Positions 49,785 to 60,479 are shown, numbered from the stretch's first letter. The stretch is 64,000 nt of DNA from Sthenelais limicola (GCA_942159475.1 OW804094.1:56912966-56976965); one strand, 5' to 3'. The notes: a model not told the origin generated them from the letters alone. Translations and numbers: made by a program.

Positions 49785-50910
49785 AATTGTTTTGTAGCAT
49801 TATGCATGGGTTAATCATGTATTTAGCATTCTAAATTCTACAGTAAAGAACTTGAAATAATCAAAAAAGTTTGCTGGAATATTTATTCATTGGATTATAT
49901 TGATAATCGATGCTAAATTTTAACACATATGTGTGTAAATTTCATTATATTTTTCTCTTTCCTTCTCTCCAGGCCCCAATAATTGCAAATCGAAGTTGAC
50001 AATTATCTTTATGAATCCAACAAAAACACAAATATATATAAATGCAATACAAAATATCTCATTTATTAAAAGGTAGATTGTTTGGATGAATATTGCTTCC
50101 TGAAAAAATCGATCACAAATGTTTAGTTGTGTCAAAATAGGCCACAATGAATGCATTTTGTAGCATTATGCCGTTTCGTAGCATTACTCATCCAGGTTAG
50201 TATTTTAGATAAAAGTGGTATCTCACCATCAATTTTTTAAAAATATTTGTTATCTTTATCTTAAAATGGTGTTTGATTCATGAGCTTTATATAGTTAAAA
50301 TATTTTTCAACAATATATATAAGCAAAGAACAATCACAGGTCGTTTCGTAGCATTACACATATCCTAGATACTTTTACAATGATTGTGAATACAAGTTTG
50401 TAAATATCATGATTTCCTTCTTTTTTTAGTGTTGAAAAACAGATAATATGCTGTAGCTTCAATGAAGCTAGTTAACAATATAATTCAATGGTTATTAATT
50501 TAAATGCAAGGCATTTAAAATGGCCGTTTTGTAGCATTACTCATAGAGCTGACAAAATACTGTATTTTTAGAGGGATTATGCCTCATTATGGTTAGTAGT
50601 CCCAATAAATATTTCTGACCTTTATCCTAAATCGATGTACAATTTAGGGTGAAATTTCTTTTTACTAATATATATAAGCAATGAACAATCACAGGTCGTT
50701 TCGTAGCATTACGATTTGCCCATTTTGCCCATACTATTTGAAAGATTGTGAATAAAAGTGGAAAAGATCCAAATCTCTCTAATTTACATAGTGGTGACAA
50801 ATAAATAACATTCTGGAGCTTCAATGAAACTGAGTAAAATAGAATTTGAGGGTGTTTTAATATTAATTGCAAGCCATTTAAAATGGCCGTTTTGTAGCAT
50901 TACGTTTTAA
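49785..50910. repeat. Satellite-like array of GTAGCATTA units, about 180 bp apart
   Basis: TTTTGTAGCATTA or TTTCGTAGCATTA occurs at about 49790, 50156, 50171, 50341, 50525, 50700 and 50890, with one inverted copy at about 49424-49437. Alternate units are more alike than neighbours. AATCACAGGTCGTTTCGTAG appears near 50331 and 50686 (355 bp apart), and CATTTAAAATGGCCGTTTTG near 50511 and 50876 (365 bp apart). This indicates a higher-order unit of two roughly 180 bp monomers. Confidence 0.75.
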
Positions 50911-51202
50911 AAAGAAAAACATAGCATGAATTTTAAGGGAGTATAGATGCTTCGAATTGTTTTTTCCCAAATATCATTTTAAAGAACTACTTCTAGAGTC
51001 TCATAAGTCTCATAAGAATGGTTCTAATACAGGAATAGAATAACAAATGAGACTGGGAAGAAAAATGCAAAAATGCACCACTTTCGTAGGATTCGACCAA
51101 GTTTACATGTAACAGCGGCAGCAGAATATTGATAAAAACAGTCCTAATATGAGTAAACTTGGCAAGGTTTCCCTTGTCGTAATAGCTGAGGATGCAGCTT
51201 TA

Positions 51203-51259
51203 ATGGTCATTGTTGAATAACGGTGCCATAATAAAAACACGTAGAATCATTACATCTTT
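51203..51259. other. Junction between the TIR element and the Ngaro-like element
   Basis: 57 bp of AT-rich sequence between the end of the 2.2 kb TIR element and the start of the 91 bp direct repeat. If the retroelement has a split direct repeat, its outer B2 repeat should lie here. I could not see a clear match to the sequence on the other side of the repeat. Confidence 0.4.
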
Positions 51260-51350
51260 TTTTCACAGCCGACTAAGATAAATACATAGGTGCTATCCGC
51301 TTTTACAATAAAATAACGAGGTATATGAAAATATACTCCTCCTGAGTCAA
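51260..51350 (-). repeat. 91 bp direct repeat A2 (3' side) of the Ngaro-like element
   Basis: Identical to 56187-56277 except for one base (C at 51317 versus T at 56244), in the same orientation. Similarity stops abruptly at 51351 versus 56278. Confidence 0.95.
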
Positions 51351-51844
51351 GCCTGACTTAGCCTATAGAGTATGGATGAGGAATAAGTGAAGGCAGCTTT
51401 GGGAAATTAAATATTTATTTTAATTTGAAGTTTTATAAAATGTTTATATAATAAATAGTTTGTATAAAAGTGTAAAGTTGAGAGGTAAAATTGGTAAAAG
51501 AAGATGAATTATAAAGGAAATTTGTGATTTGATAAAATTGAATTGATAATGATAAGTAATTAGCCAAAACTGCCAATTTTGTGGGTAATAGGGAGGGTGG
51601 GATGGGATTTATATATGGGATGTGTTTGTTTTAGTATGGGGTAGGATGAGAGATTGTAGGTTTTAAAATTAAGTTAGTCCCTTTTGGGAGAGTTCGTTGG
51701 TCCTTTGGACTGTCCATAGGCCTGAGGGCCGAGTCTTTTGTTCATTATATTTTGGGCCGAGTGGCCGGAGTGAGATAATGGGTTTGGGGGGTATGTTACG
51801 ATGGAGGATGTGATTTGGAGTCTTTTTGTATGGATTAGGGGTGT
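51351..51844 (-). other. 3' non-coding part of the Ngaro-like element
   Basis: AT-rich near 51400-51560, then G-rich on + (C-rich on the element's sense strand). In Ngaro elements a B1 repeat would be expected next to A2, but no obvious partner was found on the other side of A2. Confidence 0.5.
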
Positions 51845-52635
51845 CTAGGGACCGTGGGGGAGGCTTATGGCCTTCCTTATGGCTGCATTCACTGATGACT
51901 TGTCAGTATGTATATAGGTTTTATAGGCGTCAGAAGCCCAGCCTATATAGTCCTGGATTTGCAGTGTGGAGCAGCCAGCGGCGAAGGCTTGGGTGGCTGC
52001 CGCCTTTCTCAGGCTGTGGAGTGTGTATTGGCTTGGGTCGATTTGCAACAGCTTGAGGGTATCCCTCCACTGGCGAGCCACGTAAGATGCTGGCATAGGG
52101 TTGTGTGTTGCGGGGAACATGAAACACGGGTCGTCCTCGTGCCTCGTAGGGACCTGTCGCAGCATTGTTTGGAAGGCCTGTACCACGCACAATTCCTTGT
52201 CTTGGGAGGCGTGTAGCGTGATACATTTGGATTTATATGCGGATTGCATATTCTTAGCTGACTTGATCTTTATATCGATTGATGATTTGTGGATGGAGAT
52301 GGTGGTACTGGTAGCTTGTGCTGTGGCTTAAATGCTTTGTTACTGTCAAGGGCTTGTAGCACCCATTTGACTCGTTGGTGATCTAACGGTGCTGTCGATA
52401 TATGGTGGAGTTTGAACGCAGTACGAAGATGAGATATGTGATTCCTTATCGTTCTAGGCGAGGCAATTGTCTCTGATAAAAATTCGATGTATGCACATAT
52501 GACTAGGTATGAGGGTTTATATGAGTCCACTCCTACCTGTCTTGTGAAGGTCTGGTACCTTCTTACCACCGCTTCTCGGTTCTCGGTCGTTCCCTCTGCC
52601 CAGGTTTGTTTCTGGTGTGCCGCTGCTTTTGTCAT
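51845..52635 (-). pseudogene. Tyrosine recombinase of the Ngaro-like element, internally deleted
   Basis: Two frames. 52270-52635 carries the N-terminal SAM-like DNA-binding domain (residues such as YIEFLSE, TIRNHISHLRTAF, ending at KLPVP). 51845-52249 carries the C-terminal catalytic part with H-S-L-R (its residues 78-81), a Trp in the third catalytic position (G-W-A-S, 104) and the nucleophile Tyr in Y-K-T-Y (112). Between them, the family normally has roughly 60 residues that include the first catalytic Arg (in F-L-R-x-S-N-L). That segment is missing, and the frame changes across the join. The enzyme would cut and rejoin the circular cDNA intermediate into the genome; this copy cannot. The start overlaps the RNase H frame by 119 bases, as in relatives. 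Confidence 0.85.
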
Positions 52636-54490
52636 CAGGCCTGTGATTCGTCTCCCTGTAATGTTTAGAGAGAGACATGGTGTTAATTGCGAATAAGCAT
52701 GGTTGAATATACTTCAGCGACTTGTCCCTCATTATTCTATTGGCTTCAAGTTCATATTTATTGTCGAGATGGGCCCTACTCAGATTATCAGCTAAGGTGT
52801 TCTCGGCACCTGGGATATGATGGTATGTAATCTTAATATCGTAAAGTGCTTGCACCATCCAGGCTAGCCTGGCGGCCTCTAGGATGATTTTATTTTTGCC
52901 CTTCCCTGTTCCGAGGACTGATACGCTAGCTATATTGTCACATAAGACTAGTATGTGTCCGCCTCTGTCACTCTCGTCGATTAATGTGTGCAAGGCAATG
53001 GGTATGTTTATGGCCTCGAGTTCGGAGATGTTGTCGACCCCTTGGTTTACTGGAGTGACTTGAGCCCTATACGCGTGTCTATGGTCGGCCCCGCCCACAC
53101 CAGAGAGGCATGCATCGACGACTATGGTCTTTGTAGGAGACGGTGAGGGTATGACGGCCTTTCCGTTCCACTCCCGGCAAAAGTCCCGGAACCAATACAG
53201 GTCCTTTCTCATTTCAGCGTTAATATTTATATACTTTCTCCCTTTCATTTCACGGAGGCTTTCTAGTAGGCGGCTTACAAACAGTCTTGCGGGACCCACA
53301 CACTTAGCCACATGAATGAGTGAGCCTATGACCGATTGGAGTTCTCTGCGTGACATTGATCTTCTAGCGATGTATTTATCTACTATGTTGAGAATTTCAC
53401 TGACCTTCTCGTTGCTTATGCTCAGGGTCATTTCTGGTGCGCTGATACTAATGCCTAGCCATTTGACTGCTGGCGCGGGAGGCTGTCTTTTCTCCTCTGC
53501 CTCCGGGAGCCCGAGCTCGCTGAACAGCTGTATCGCTCTTTGGTATTGTCTGGTAGCCTCCTCTCTGTTGCAAGAAATAAGTATGAGGTCATCAAGATAC
53601 ATTTTTGATACAATTCCTTCTTTAGCCAGTATGGCCACAATAGCATCCGCCACCCTCTGCATGTGGCATGAGGATGAGCGGGCGCCGAAGGGCATGGTGA
53701 CGTCAAGAAAATATTTCCCATTCCATTTAAGACATAATAATGGCCAGTCCAGGGGGTCGGTTTTAAAGTTCTTATAGGCGCGAGATATGTCAATAGTGCT
53801 CATCCAGGCGCCGGGGCCAATCGCTACCAACTCTTCAACCAGGCTTTCGACATTAGGGAGAGAGTGCACTCGTTGTTTTCCCCATGCACTATTTTTTAAC
53901 AGATATGCGTTTACTGAGCGCTCCTCAGGGAAGCTAAGGTCGATTATGACCCTTCGAGAGTCGGATTCACATTTCTCTCTGGACATAATGGGGGAGCAGT
54001 GGTACACAAAGTGAACGGGGCCTCATCGAGTGGACCCACCAGCCCCCCCAAGCTGAGTTCTTTATTAACAAAGGCATCAATTTTCTCGCTGTATGCGTCT
54101 GCACTGGAGTGATTCTTCCCTGAATCGTTATGACTGACGGGCCCTAAATACCCCATGGGAAAGCCGTATTCGATTAGGTCGCATAATTCTATGTTGTCAC
54201 TACTGTTGCACAAATACTTCCTCCAGTTGCGGATATTTAGTTTAGTGGGGAGAGGGATCTTGGCAGATAGGGCGTTAGGTAGCCCAGTATCTAGTACGGC
54301 AGTGTATAAGTGTCTATGAGCTAAGTATTCGTCGCCTATACACATGTCGGGCCATTCTGCGCGGCGATGTTGGGCGAAGACATATGCCGATAAGTCCATC
54401 TCTCCTCTCTCAGATTTCCCTGCACATATTGATTTGATAGTATCATAAAAGTCACAGGTACCTACTCGATAGTTTGTTGTGTTGACTGGC
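52517..54490 (-). pseudogene. Reverse transcriptase-RNase H of the Ngaro-like element
   Basis: The main open frame 52517-54007 (496 residues) contains RT motif A (STIDIS, catalytic D73), motif B (MPFGARSS, 105-112), motif C (YLDD, 137-140), then RNase H residues D298 (VVDAC), E331 (SELEA), D357 (LCDN) and D407 (LADNLSR), and HHIPGAEN before the last. The N-terminal RT region sits in another frame at 53944-54399, with upstream codons to about 54490, and includes YGFPMGYLG, NHSSADAYSEKID and LGGLVGP, typical of DIRS-like RT. A one-base frameshift lies near 54010-54025 and another near 54480. All catalytic residues expected for RT and RNase H are still present, so the damage is recent. Confidence 0.88.
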
Positions 54491-54752
54491 CTAGCATCGT
54501 AGACGGGAGTGGTGTTAGCGTGGCTGATGTCTGGCTCAGTGACAGTGACAGTGCTTGTGTTGACATGGCCGCCATCTTGTGTGGAAGTCTCGGCCCGTGC
54601 GAGAGGGAGCGTGGCGTCAACAGTAGCACGTGCTGTCCTAGTGAGCGTGGCACTGTTTTGATCCGGCCATGTTGCTGGTATGCGGGGGGCCCGATCTCTG
54701 GCTGCTGGAACAAAGGGAGGCGCCTCCGGGTTCCAATGTGTGGAAGCGCCGT

Positions 54753-55848
54753 CTACTCGTTTTTTGCACCTGGATTAGAGAACTGTGTAGCATTGTTAGA
54801 TCGAGAGTTATTGCGGTTATTACTGAAGCCTCCATTCGAGTTACCTCTAGCATTGTTATTTGCATTTGCGTGGCTGACCTTGCGTATGCAGTCTACTATG
54901 GAATGGCGGCAGCTTTTCCCTACCGAGTCACAATAGCTGCAAATGTGTAAATACGATATGGCAGATTCAACATGGTTAGATACATTCTTACACCCATTCC
55001 TAGAGTTGTAAGCATGGCATACCACCTCGGGCTGACCTCCTTGGTTTCTAGGTGTATTGTTATTGTTATGGGGCCTATGTCCAGCGCTAGTTGCACCCCC
55101 ATTATATGCTCCGCTGAGTGCAGACGCGCTTCCCATTGTTAGGCAGAGGCGGACACGTTCCTCTTGTATGGCTAGCCTATCATCCCATGTCAAAGTCCCG
55201 TTTTCTACGCTATCCCATACATGTTGGGTCCAGCGGCGTGCCGCTGGCCAGGGTCTATCTAATGAGTCTTTGATTACTTTCTTGAGGTGGTGGAAAATAT
55301 CATAATAGTCCTCCTTCTCATATGCCCTAGGGTGGTCAAGGAGCCCCAGAGTGGCGTCCACATATCATGTCTGAGTCGAGTTGGCGTTGGATGATGTAAG
55401 GGGCTTTTACCTCGGACCTCCGACGGCGGTGCTTCTTGGACTTGTGTTTGGATTTTGGTGGCGTGGCTTCGTGTTCACTTGAGGATTCCTCCTCTGAGCT
55501 GTCCTCTGAGCTGGATGACACCGGCTTCTTTCTCTTCTTCTTTTTCTTGTCTTTGGACTTCCCTTTAGCAACTGTGGATTTGACTACCACAGCTAGCTGT
55601 TGGGCTATCTTTTCTACTGCCCCTTCGAGACCCTTCACGGATGCCTCCATGGTTTTGACCTGGCTAACGAGCTCTCTGTTGGTCATTTTGGTACCTTTAG
55701 CTTTCTTCGGAGAGGGCTCACCCTTGCTATTTTGCTCTCCGTCGGTCGTGTGTTCGTTCTCTGCACCGGCGTTCGAGCTTGCGTCATCGACTGGCACCAC
55801 GTTGCTTGCAACTCTCGTCTTTGTATGCTTTGTACGTCTACGAGTCAT
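54753..55848 (-). pseudogene. Gag-like protein of the Ngaro-like element, frameshifted
   Basis: The first frame, 55336-55848 (170 residues), has a short coiled-coil segment (around LVSQVKTMEASVKGLEGAV), then a very Lys/Arg/Ser/Glu-rich region. The second frame, 54753-55361, continues with a helical part (DYYDIFHHLKKVIKDSLDRP), then a zinc-binding pattern (C-x7-C, later H-I-C-S-Y-C and H-x4-C) that resembles the gag of DIRS/Ngaro elements, and an Asn-rich tail. The frames join around 55365 (DSDM then VDATLG) with a single-base indel, so the original was one protein of about 365 residues. It would bind RNA and package the element. Confidence 0.72.
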
Positions 55849-56186
55849 GTTGGCCAGAACAAGTGAGGGTATCCGAATATATGTATGGTAAGAAGTAGAA
55901 GGTTATGCTGCTGGTGTAATATAACCGGGCAGCGAAAAACTTCACTCGCCAAAAATTGAAATGTGTGTAGGTTGACAGTTGAAAGTGAAGTGAAGTGGGT
56001 TCAGGTTGAAGTGAGTAGTTTGCTGCGTAGTTGAAGGTGGCAGCAGTGTAGGTGGGAGGGGGTAGGCCGCAGCAATGCCCGCGCACCGCTTACTGCTGTG
56101 CTTAGAACATTACATAGTACATTTAATAAGTAAAAATTCGAGCATTAGTTTAAAAGTAAGATTGAAGAAACCCATTTTTTTGTACA
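55849..56186 (-). other. 5' leader of the Ngaro-like element
   Basis: Between repeat A1 and the gag start at 55848. It contains short GAAGTGAAGTG-like repeats near 55985-56020 on +. No gene. Confidence 0.5.
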
Positions 56187-56277
56187 TTTTCACAGCCGAC
56201 TAAGATAAATACATAGGTGCTATCCGCTTTTACAATAAAATAATGAGGTATATGAAAATATACTCCTCCTGAGTCAA
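56187..56277 (-). repeat. 91 bp direct repeat A1 (5' side) of the Ngaro-like element
   Basis: Copy of 51260-51350 with one mismatch, same orientation. The outer border at 56278 is probably the 5' insertion junction of the element. Confidence 0.95.
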
Positions 56278-56803
56278 TAACCGAAAAAAATAGTTGAGAA
56301 TTTCCAGAATTTGCACTTTTTTGGGCTTTTTTGTAAAGTTATGTCAGTTTTCAAATAAGTTTGGGGAGTGACTCATTTTCCTGTGACACATCACATGTAC
56401 AAAAAAATAAATATTAAAAATAAAAAAAAATAAATGACAGGGATGTACAGAAGGGGAAATGAGCATTATAAAAGTGAAAGAAGTTTGTTGATACTCCAAA
56501 AATTAGTGAAGTTACAGACTTTCAAAGTTACCTGCCTCTCAGAGTTACTAATATAAACATTTGTTACAGTGACGTCATGAACATGTTGTGACTCCTAGCC
56601 GGAATACCAGGAACTATAACTCCCGCGCGGAGCCTTCTTTCCCCTCGGCGGGTCAATTTATTCTGTGTAACAGATTGACAACCGTTGTGTAAGTGCTGGT
56701 GTTCAGTTAAACAGCATTCTCAAACCTTGCTTCACAGCGTTTCTTTTAGAAAGGTTTTTATTTCTGGCCATGTTTTCGACTTTACATGTGGAGGGATTTT
56801 ATT
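56278..56803. other. Spacer between the Ngaro-like element and the LINE
   Basis: Contains GTGACTCATTTTCCTG followed by TGACACATCACATG (about 56369-56398), related to motifs in intron 1 (11770-12240), and an A/T-rich run (56400-56430). It probably belongs to the same dispersed repeat family as that block. No gene recognised. Confidence 0.45.
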
Positions 56804-57347
56804 TCACAGAATAGGGCCTTGAAAATGGGGGGAGCTTGACAATTTTTCGGAGTTAGCAGTAATGCACAGCAGGTTTGGACCAACTGCTTGCCTAGTGTGG
56901 CGAGGCATAATTTGCAACAACTCAGGCGTACCTGATCTGTTTGTCATTAGGCCTAGGATTGCGATCTTACCCCTGATGTTTAGGTCTCTAATATTTAAAC
57001 AATTTTTAATCTTGATAGTTGACAAATCTTTGTTTACAAAGATTAAGTGCACAGCCCGGTTTAGAGTGCTTTGGGCCTTCTTAATTACACTGGCATTAGC
57101 CTTGTTATACATGCATGGAAAGGCCATACTCAGCTAGTGGTATTATATGCGATTTAACTATGATTTTTGCAACATTCTTGTCAATATAAAACCTTATTCT
57201 AGCAAAGGTATTTACCTTAGCTTGGACAATACATTTCATTCGAAAAAAGTGTTCGTTGAAGCATAGATTTGGGTCAATAATAAAGCCTAGGTATTTACAA
57301 TTTTGCGATTTTGTGATGGGGATACCATTTATATATAAGTTTGTCAA
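56804..57347 (-). pseudogene. C-terminal region of the LINE ORF2
   Basis: 57105-57347 reads KYLGFIIDPNLCFNEH, typical of the thumb region after RT (K-Y-L-G-x-x-x-D). 56804-57127 continues with INKA/LNRAVHLIF-like segments common to LINE C-terminal regions (I-Q-N-R-A-V-R). The frames overlap by about 23 bases, so another frameshift separates them. Confidence 0.75.
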
Positions 57348-57506
57348 ATTTTAAAAATTCATATTCTTTAGGCGATGTTTAGAGCCCAGTACTTGCAACA
57401 TACATTCTTTTAATTAATTGTCTTAATTAATAAACTTATTACAACTCATCCAGTGCGATACACAGTTTGCAACCATTTGAGAACCATTTAGGCAATCATT
57501 TAAGAT

Positions 57507-57949
57507 TTTTTTCCAGTCACGGTAACCACAGTGTCATCAGCACATATAGTCATCTTTATTATTTCCGGATTATTTATATTTTTAGGCAATTTGGAAGATC
57601 ATTATATCAAAAATAGGAGGGGTCTGATTAAACTTCCCTGCAGTACACCATTCTTTATATCAAGTGGGGTGGAGAGGATGTCATTTAGAAAAGTATTCCG
57701 TTTTCTATCCACTAAATATTCAATTCTGATAATTTGTGGATTCACATTATAATACTTTAGTTTCCTCTTTAAGGTGTCATGATCGATACGATTAAAAGCT
57801 TTAGAAACATCATAGTAGGTGGCAATTGTAATATTTCCATTGTCTATACCTTTCAAAACCAGTTCTGTAAAATCCAACAAGGACATGTTGGTAGAGAAAC
57901 CTTGTCTAAAACCCCCTTGGCAATGTGTGAATAAATCATTGAAATCCAT
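57507..57949 (-). pseudogene. Reverse transcriptase core of the LINE
   Basis: 57602-57949 contains QGGFRQGFSTNMSLLDF, motif A (YYDVSKAFNRIDHD), and GVLQGSLIRPLLFLI (motif B, with the usual P-S/P-Q-G region altered). The next piece carries motif C as CADDTVV (usually YADD), with the codons for ADD at 57533-57541. RT domains of the jockey/CR1 group show the same order. The remaining coding capacity is interrupted. Confidence 0.82.
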
Positions 57950-58675
57950 ATGGTTGCGTAATGCAGTGTATATAACATTTTCCAGATTTTTTTAAGGCAA
58001 TGTGACTAATGCAATTGGACGTAAGTTGTTCAAAATACGAGGATTACCCCCTTAAGGAAAAGCGGTGACGTTGAAATGTTCCATTCTGAAGGAATTTCAC
58101 CAATGTTTATACAGTTTTGTTTTATATAGAATTTTAGAATCTTTGTATTAACCCAGTCAAACCCACAGTGCTTATTTACATTGACCATTTTAACAAAGTC
58201 AATTACAGCTTCCTCCTTAATATCTATCCGGCTACCTACTGCATATTAATCTCCTCATACAGAAATGGAACAAAGCTACCTCTTGGGTTTTCAGTGACAT
58301 TTCCCATATTTTTTAACAGTTCGTTTAGGCAATTACTGGCCTCTACACCTTTCAGGACTTTTCCTTCATGCAAAAAACTCTCTGGCATCGATTGTGAAAC
58401 CTTGCCAATTAAATCATTGAAGACACTCCAAAATTTCTTACTGTCGTCACCGCAATTATTAAATGCAGAATTTCTTTTTTTGATCTTCTGAGTGCTCTAG
58501 AGAATACTTTCTGGCTGTTCTTGCTGCTTGCCAGTCTATAGCTGTGTTTCTTTTTCAAGTTTAAATAGACGATCCCTTTCTCTAATAGCTAAATGGACCT
58601 CAGCTTCCAACGACATATTTCCTCTAGACACAACCTTAATTTCTTCCAGTGGACACACGATATCCAGATAATTTG
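57950..58675 (-). pseudogene. LINE linker between endonuclease and RT
   Basis: The stretch between the endonuclease end and the RT core carries no long frame. By position it is the part of ORF2 before RT motif 1 and is degraded. No independent gene. Confidence 0.55.
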
Positions 58676-59581
58676 TTAAATATATTTGTTGTCCCAGGCT
58701 AACTCAGGCGAAATATTAGTAGATACAGAGAAATCATAATCACCAATGACTCTGTTTACATAATTATCCAGCTCTTGCATACTAACTTCATCATACCTTC
58801 GTGCGAATTTGGAAGTTTTAACCAGAGGCTTGGAAATCTTTTTTATAATTATATAAGTTACAGAGTGATTCGACGGATTTATATTCACAATACCAGAGTT
58901 AGTAATATGAGAATGATTAGTTACAATTACATCAATTAAAAGCTGGCACTGTTTCGACCATGCCTGGTCGTTTTAGTAATGTATTGTGTTAAAGACTAAT
59001 CATATGTGAAAAGTCCCTTATGCTTTCTCTTATGTTTCTCCATTAGATTTATGTTTATATCACCACAAATCACAATAGGTTGACCTTTATATTTTTCTTT
59101 GATTAGCCTGACAGATTCATGTACTTTATCAATGAATTGGAATTTATTTCCTGATGGCGGACGATACAAATTTACAAGGAAGAAACTCTTTCTCTTACCC
59201 GGCTAAATTTTTCGAATTTGCATCTCTATGTCAGTATCACACGTTTAGGTTTTCCAGTAGCCATGGGTCGACAACGTAATCTTTGCTGATATAGCAACAT
59301 AACCCACCACCTGATTTCACAACACCATTTACAATAGTAGAGGGATCATATCTAAAGAGTTTGAAACAATCATTACATAATAACTGAGAGTCTATATCTG
59401 CATCATTTAGCCAAGATTCTTGCAATGCTAGTACTTTTATATTCCCTTGTAGCAACGTATCAACAATTTCTGGCGCCTTCCATCTCAACGATCTTATATT
59501 CAATGATGTTAATATTAGACCCTTTGTGGCCGCAAGAGCTTTTATGCTATCCAATGCCATCTCTTGCAAAGGAGCGTTCAC
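58676..59581 (-). pseudogene. APE-type endonuclease domain of the LINE
   Basis: Pieces in order: SLNIRSL and LALQESWLND (catalytic Glu), RYDP then GGGLCCYI (59237-59581); LYRPPSG near 59160 and VICGDINLN near 59055; IVTNHSH; then NPSNHSV near 58865. The family's S-D-H catalytic motif reads S-N-H here. Frameshifts and stops separate the pieces. The domain would nick target DNA, but this copy is dead. Confidence 0.8.
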
Positions 59582-60110
59582 GATTCACAGATACAATACA
59601 AGCTCTATCAAAGAGTGTGAATACACTTGGTACATTATCCAATAGCATCATTATATTGCGGATATTAGAAGAAAGAGCATTCAGCATATATAAAATACAA
59701 CTTGCCTAGCCCTCTGCTTGGGTTGACAACAGTGTTAAGCCCATTGGGTCATCATGCGGATCGACTCGACTGAATTCAACAAACATAACTCAAAAAGTAC
59801 GATACATAATCACATAAAATTTAGTACACAAATATAGGTACATTCAGGTAACTCACTTATGAAAGGACAATGCTGAATAGCACGACCATTATAAGTAATC
59901 CACAGAACAAGTTTTGCAAGTTCCCTACATCGGTCTAAAGCCATGCCGACAGTCTCCATTTTGGATTCAGCTCAGCAGTCAATATTTAGATGGTTAGCAT
60001 AGGTGTAAAATACTTATCGATATGGCTACCTTTTGTAAAAGACAACTTACCAGAAAAAAATACTGATGGTTATCGTCAATCTAACTAGCTCAGGAATCCA
60101 ACTTTGGAGG

Positions 60111-60332
60111 CTAGAGTGCCCAGTGCCCAGAGATTTTTCTAAGCCCTCCAAAATCATTTTCAGCAAGTAGGAATCCCTGAAAGGGCAGTTTTATCCATAG
60201 CATCTGTGGAGAGCTATAATCGCCGACATGCAGATAGTTACTAATGGTGGATAATTTGGAGGACTGTGCCTTGAACATGAGGAATCTCAACACTGTAGAC
60301 TCGGAAGCAGCTAGGTAGAGGATCCAAGCCAT
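60111..60332 (-). pseudogene. N-terminal recombinase remnant of the second YR retroelement
   Basis: The frame reads VLRFLMFKAQSSKLSTISNYLHVGDY, typical of the SAM-like N-terminal domain of tyrosine recombinases in YR retrotransposons (S-x-x-T-I-x-x-Y-L). The catalytic C-terminal half is not visible. Assignment rests on position downstream of RNase H and on this short pattern. Confidence 0.5.
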
Positions 60333-60479
60333 AATCTGCCCAGAATTTCCGGTAAACAGAGCATCGGGAGGCCCTGGTTTACTATGTATTCACAGATCAT
60401 GACCTGGATAAAATATCTGCAACTCTCTCATCAAGGGCAGGCAACAGGACTGCAACACAGAGTAGAAGTAATGTAACAA

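Larger units (their letters stand above)
48989..51202. mobile_element. 2.2 kb non-autonomous TIR element with internal satellite-like array
   Basis: The two ends are inverted. The left starts TAAAGCTGCACTCTCAGCTA. The right, read as reverse complement, starts TAAAGCTGCATCCTCAGCTA. A second inverted block, GGTCGAATCCTACGAAAGTG, sits at about 49244 and, inverted, at about 51074-51100. The left arm matches the right arm of the 25.4 kb element in inverse orientation. If TA is the target duplication, the ends are AAGCTGCA...TGCAGCTT. The interior (49300-51060) contains a repeat shared with 12840-13041 and an array of GTAGCATTAC motifs. No transposase reading frame is visible. Confidence 0.78.
51260..56277 (-). 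mobile_element. Ngaro/DIRS-type tyrosine-recombinase retrotransposon, broken
   Basis: About 5.0 kb on the - strand, bounded by 91 bp direct repeats. Order from its 5' end: repeat A1 (56187-56277), a gag-like frame with Lys-rich and Cys/His zinc-binding segments (54753-55848), RT plus RNase H (52517 to about 54490), a tyrosine recombinase (51845-52635) that overlaps the end of the RNase H frame, an AT-rich 3' stretch, and repeat A2 (51260-51350). There is no integrase of DDE type and no protease. Direct rather than inverted terminal repeats point to the Ngaro or PAT groups instead of DIRS itself. At least three frameshifts and a recombinase deletion make this copy non-functional. Confidence 0.85.
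56804..59960 (-). mobile_element. Decayed non-LTR retrotransposon (jockey/CR1-like group)
   Basis: On the - strand, endonuclease (58676-59581), reverse transcriptase (about 57507-57949) and the C-terminal region (56804-57347) lie in the order of an APE-type LINE, with many stops and frameshifts. It may start further up: a small open frame beginning with ATG at 59960 (about 50 codons, to 59809) reads METVGMALDRCRELAKL and could be a 5' remnant, but this is weak. There is no convincing poly(A) or target duplication. Confidence 0.78.

Noticed and set aside
53316..53777. 153 aa open frame on +
   Set aside because: Opposite-strand shadow of the Ngaro-like reverse transcriptase.
54520..54936. 138 aa open frame on +
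   Set aside because: Opposite-strand shadow of the gag/pol region of the same element.
51260..56277. LTR retrotransposon
   Set aside because: The 91 bp direct repeats are too short for LTRs, and there is a tyrosine recombinase instead of protease and DDE integrase.
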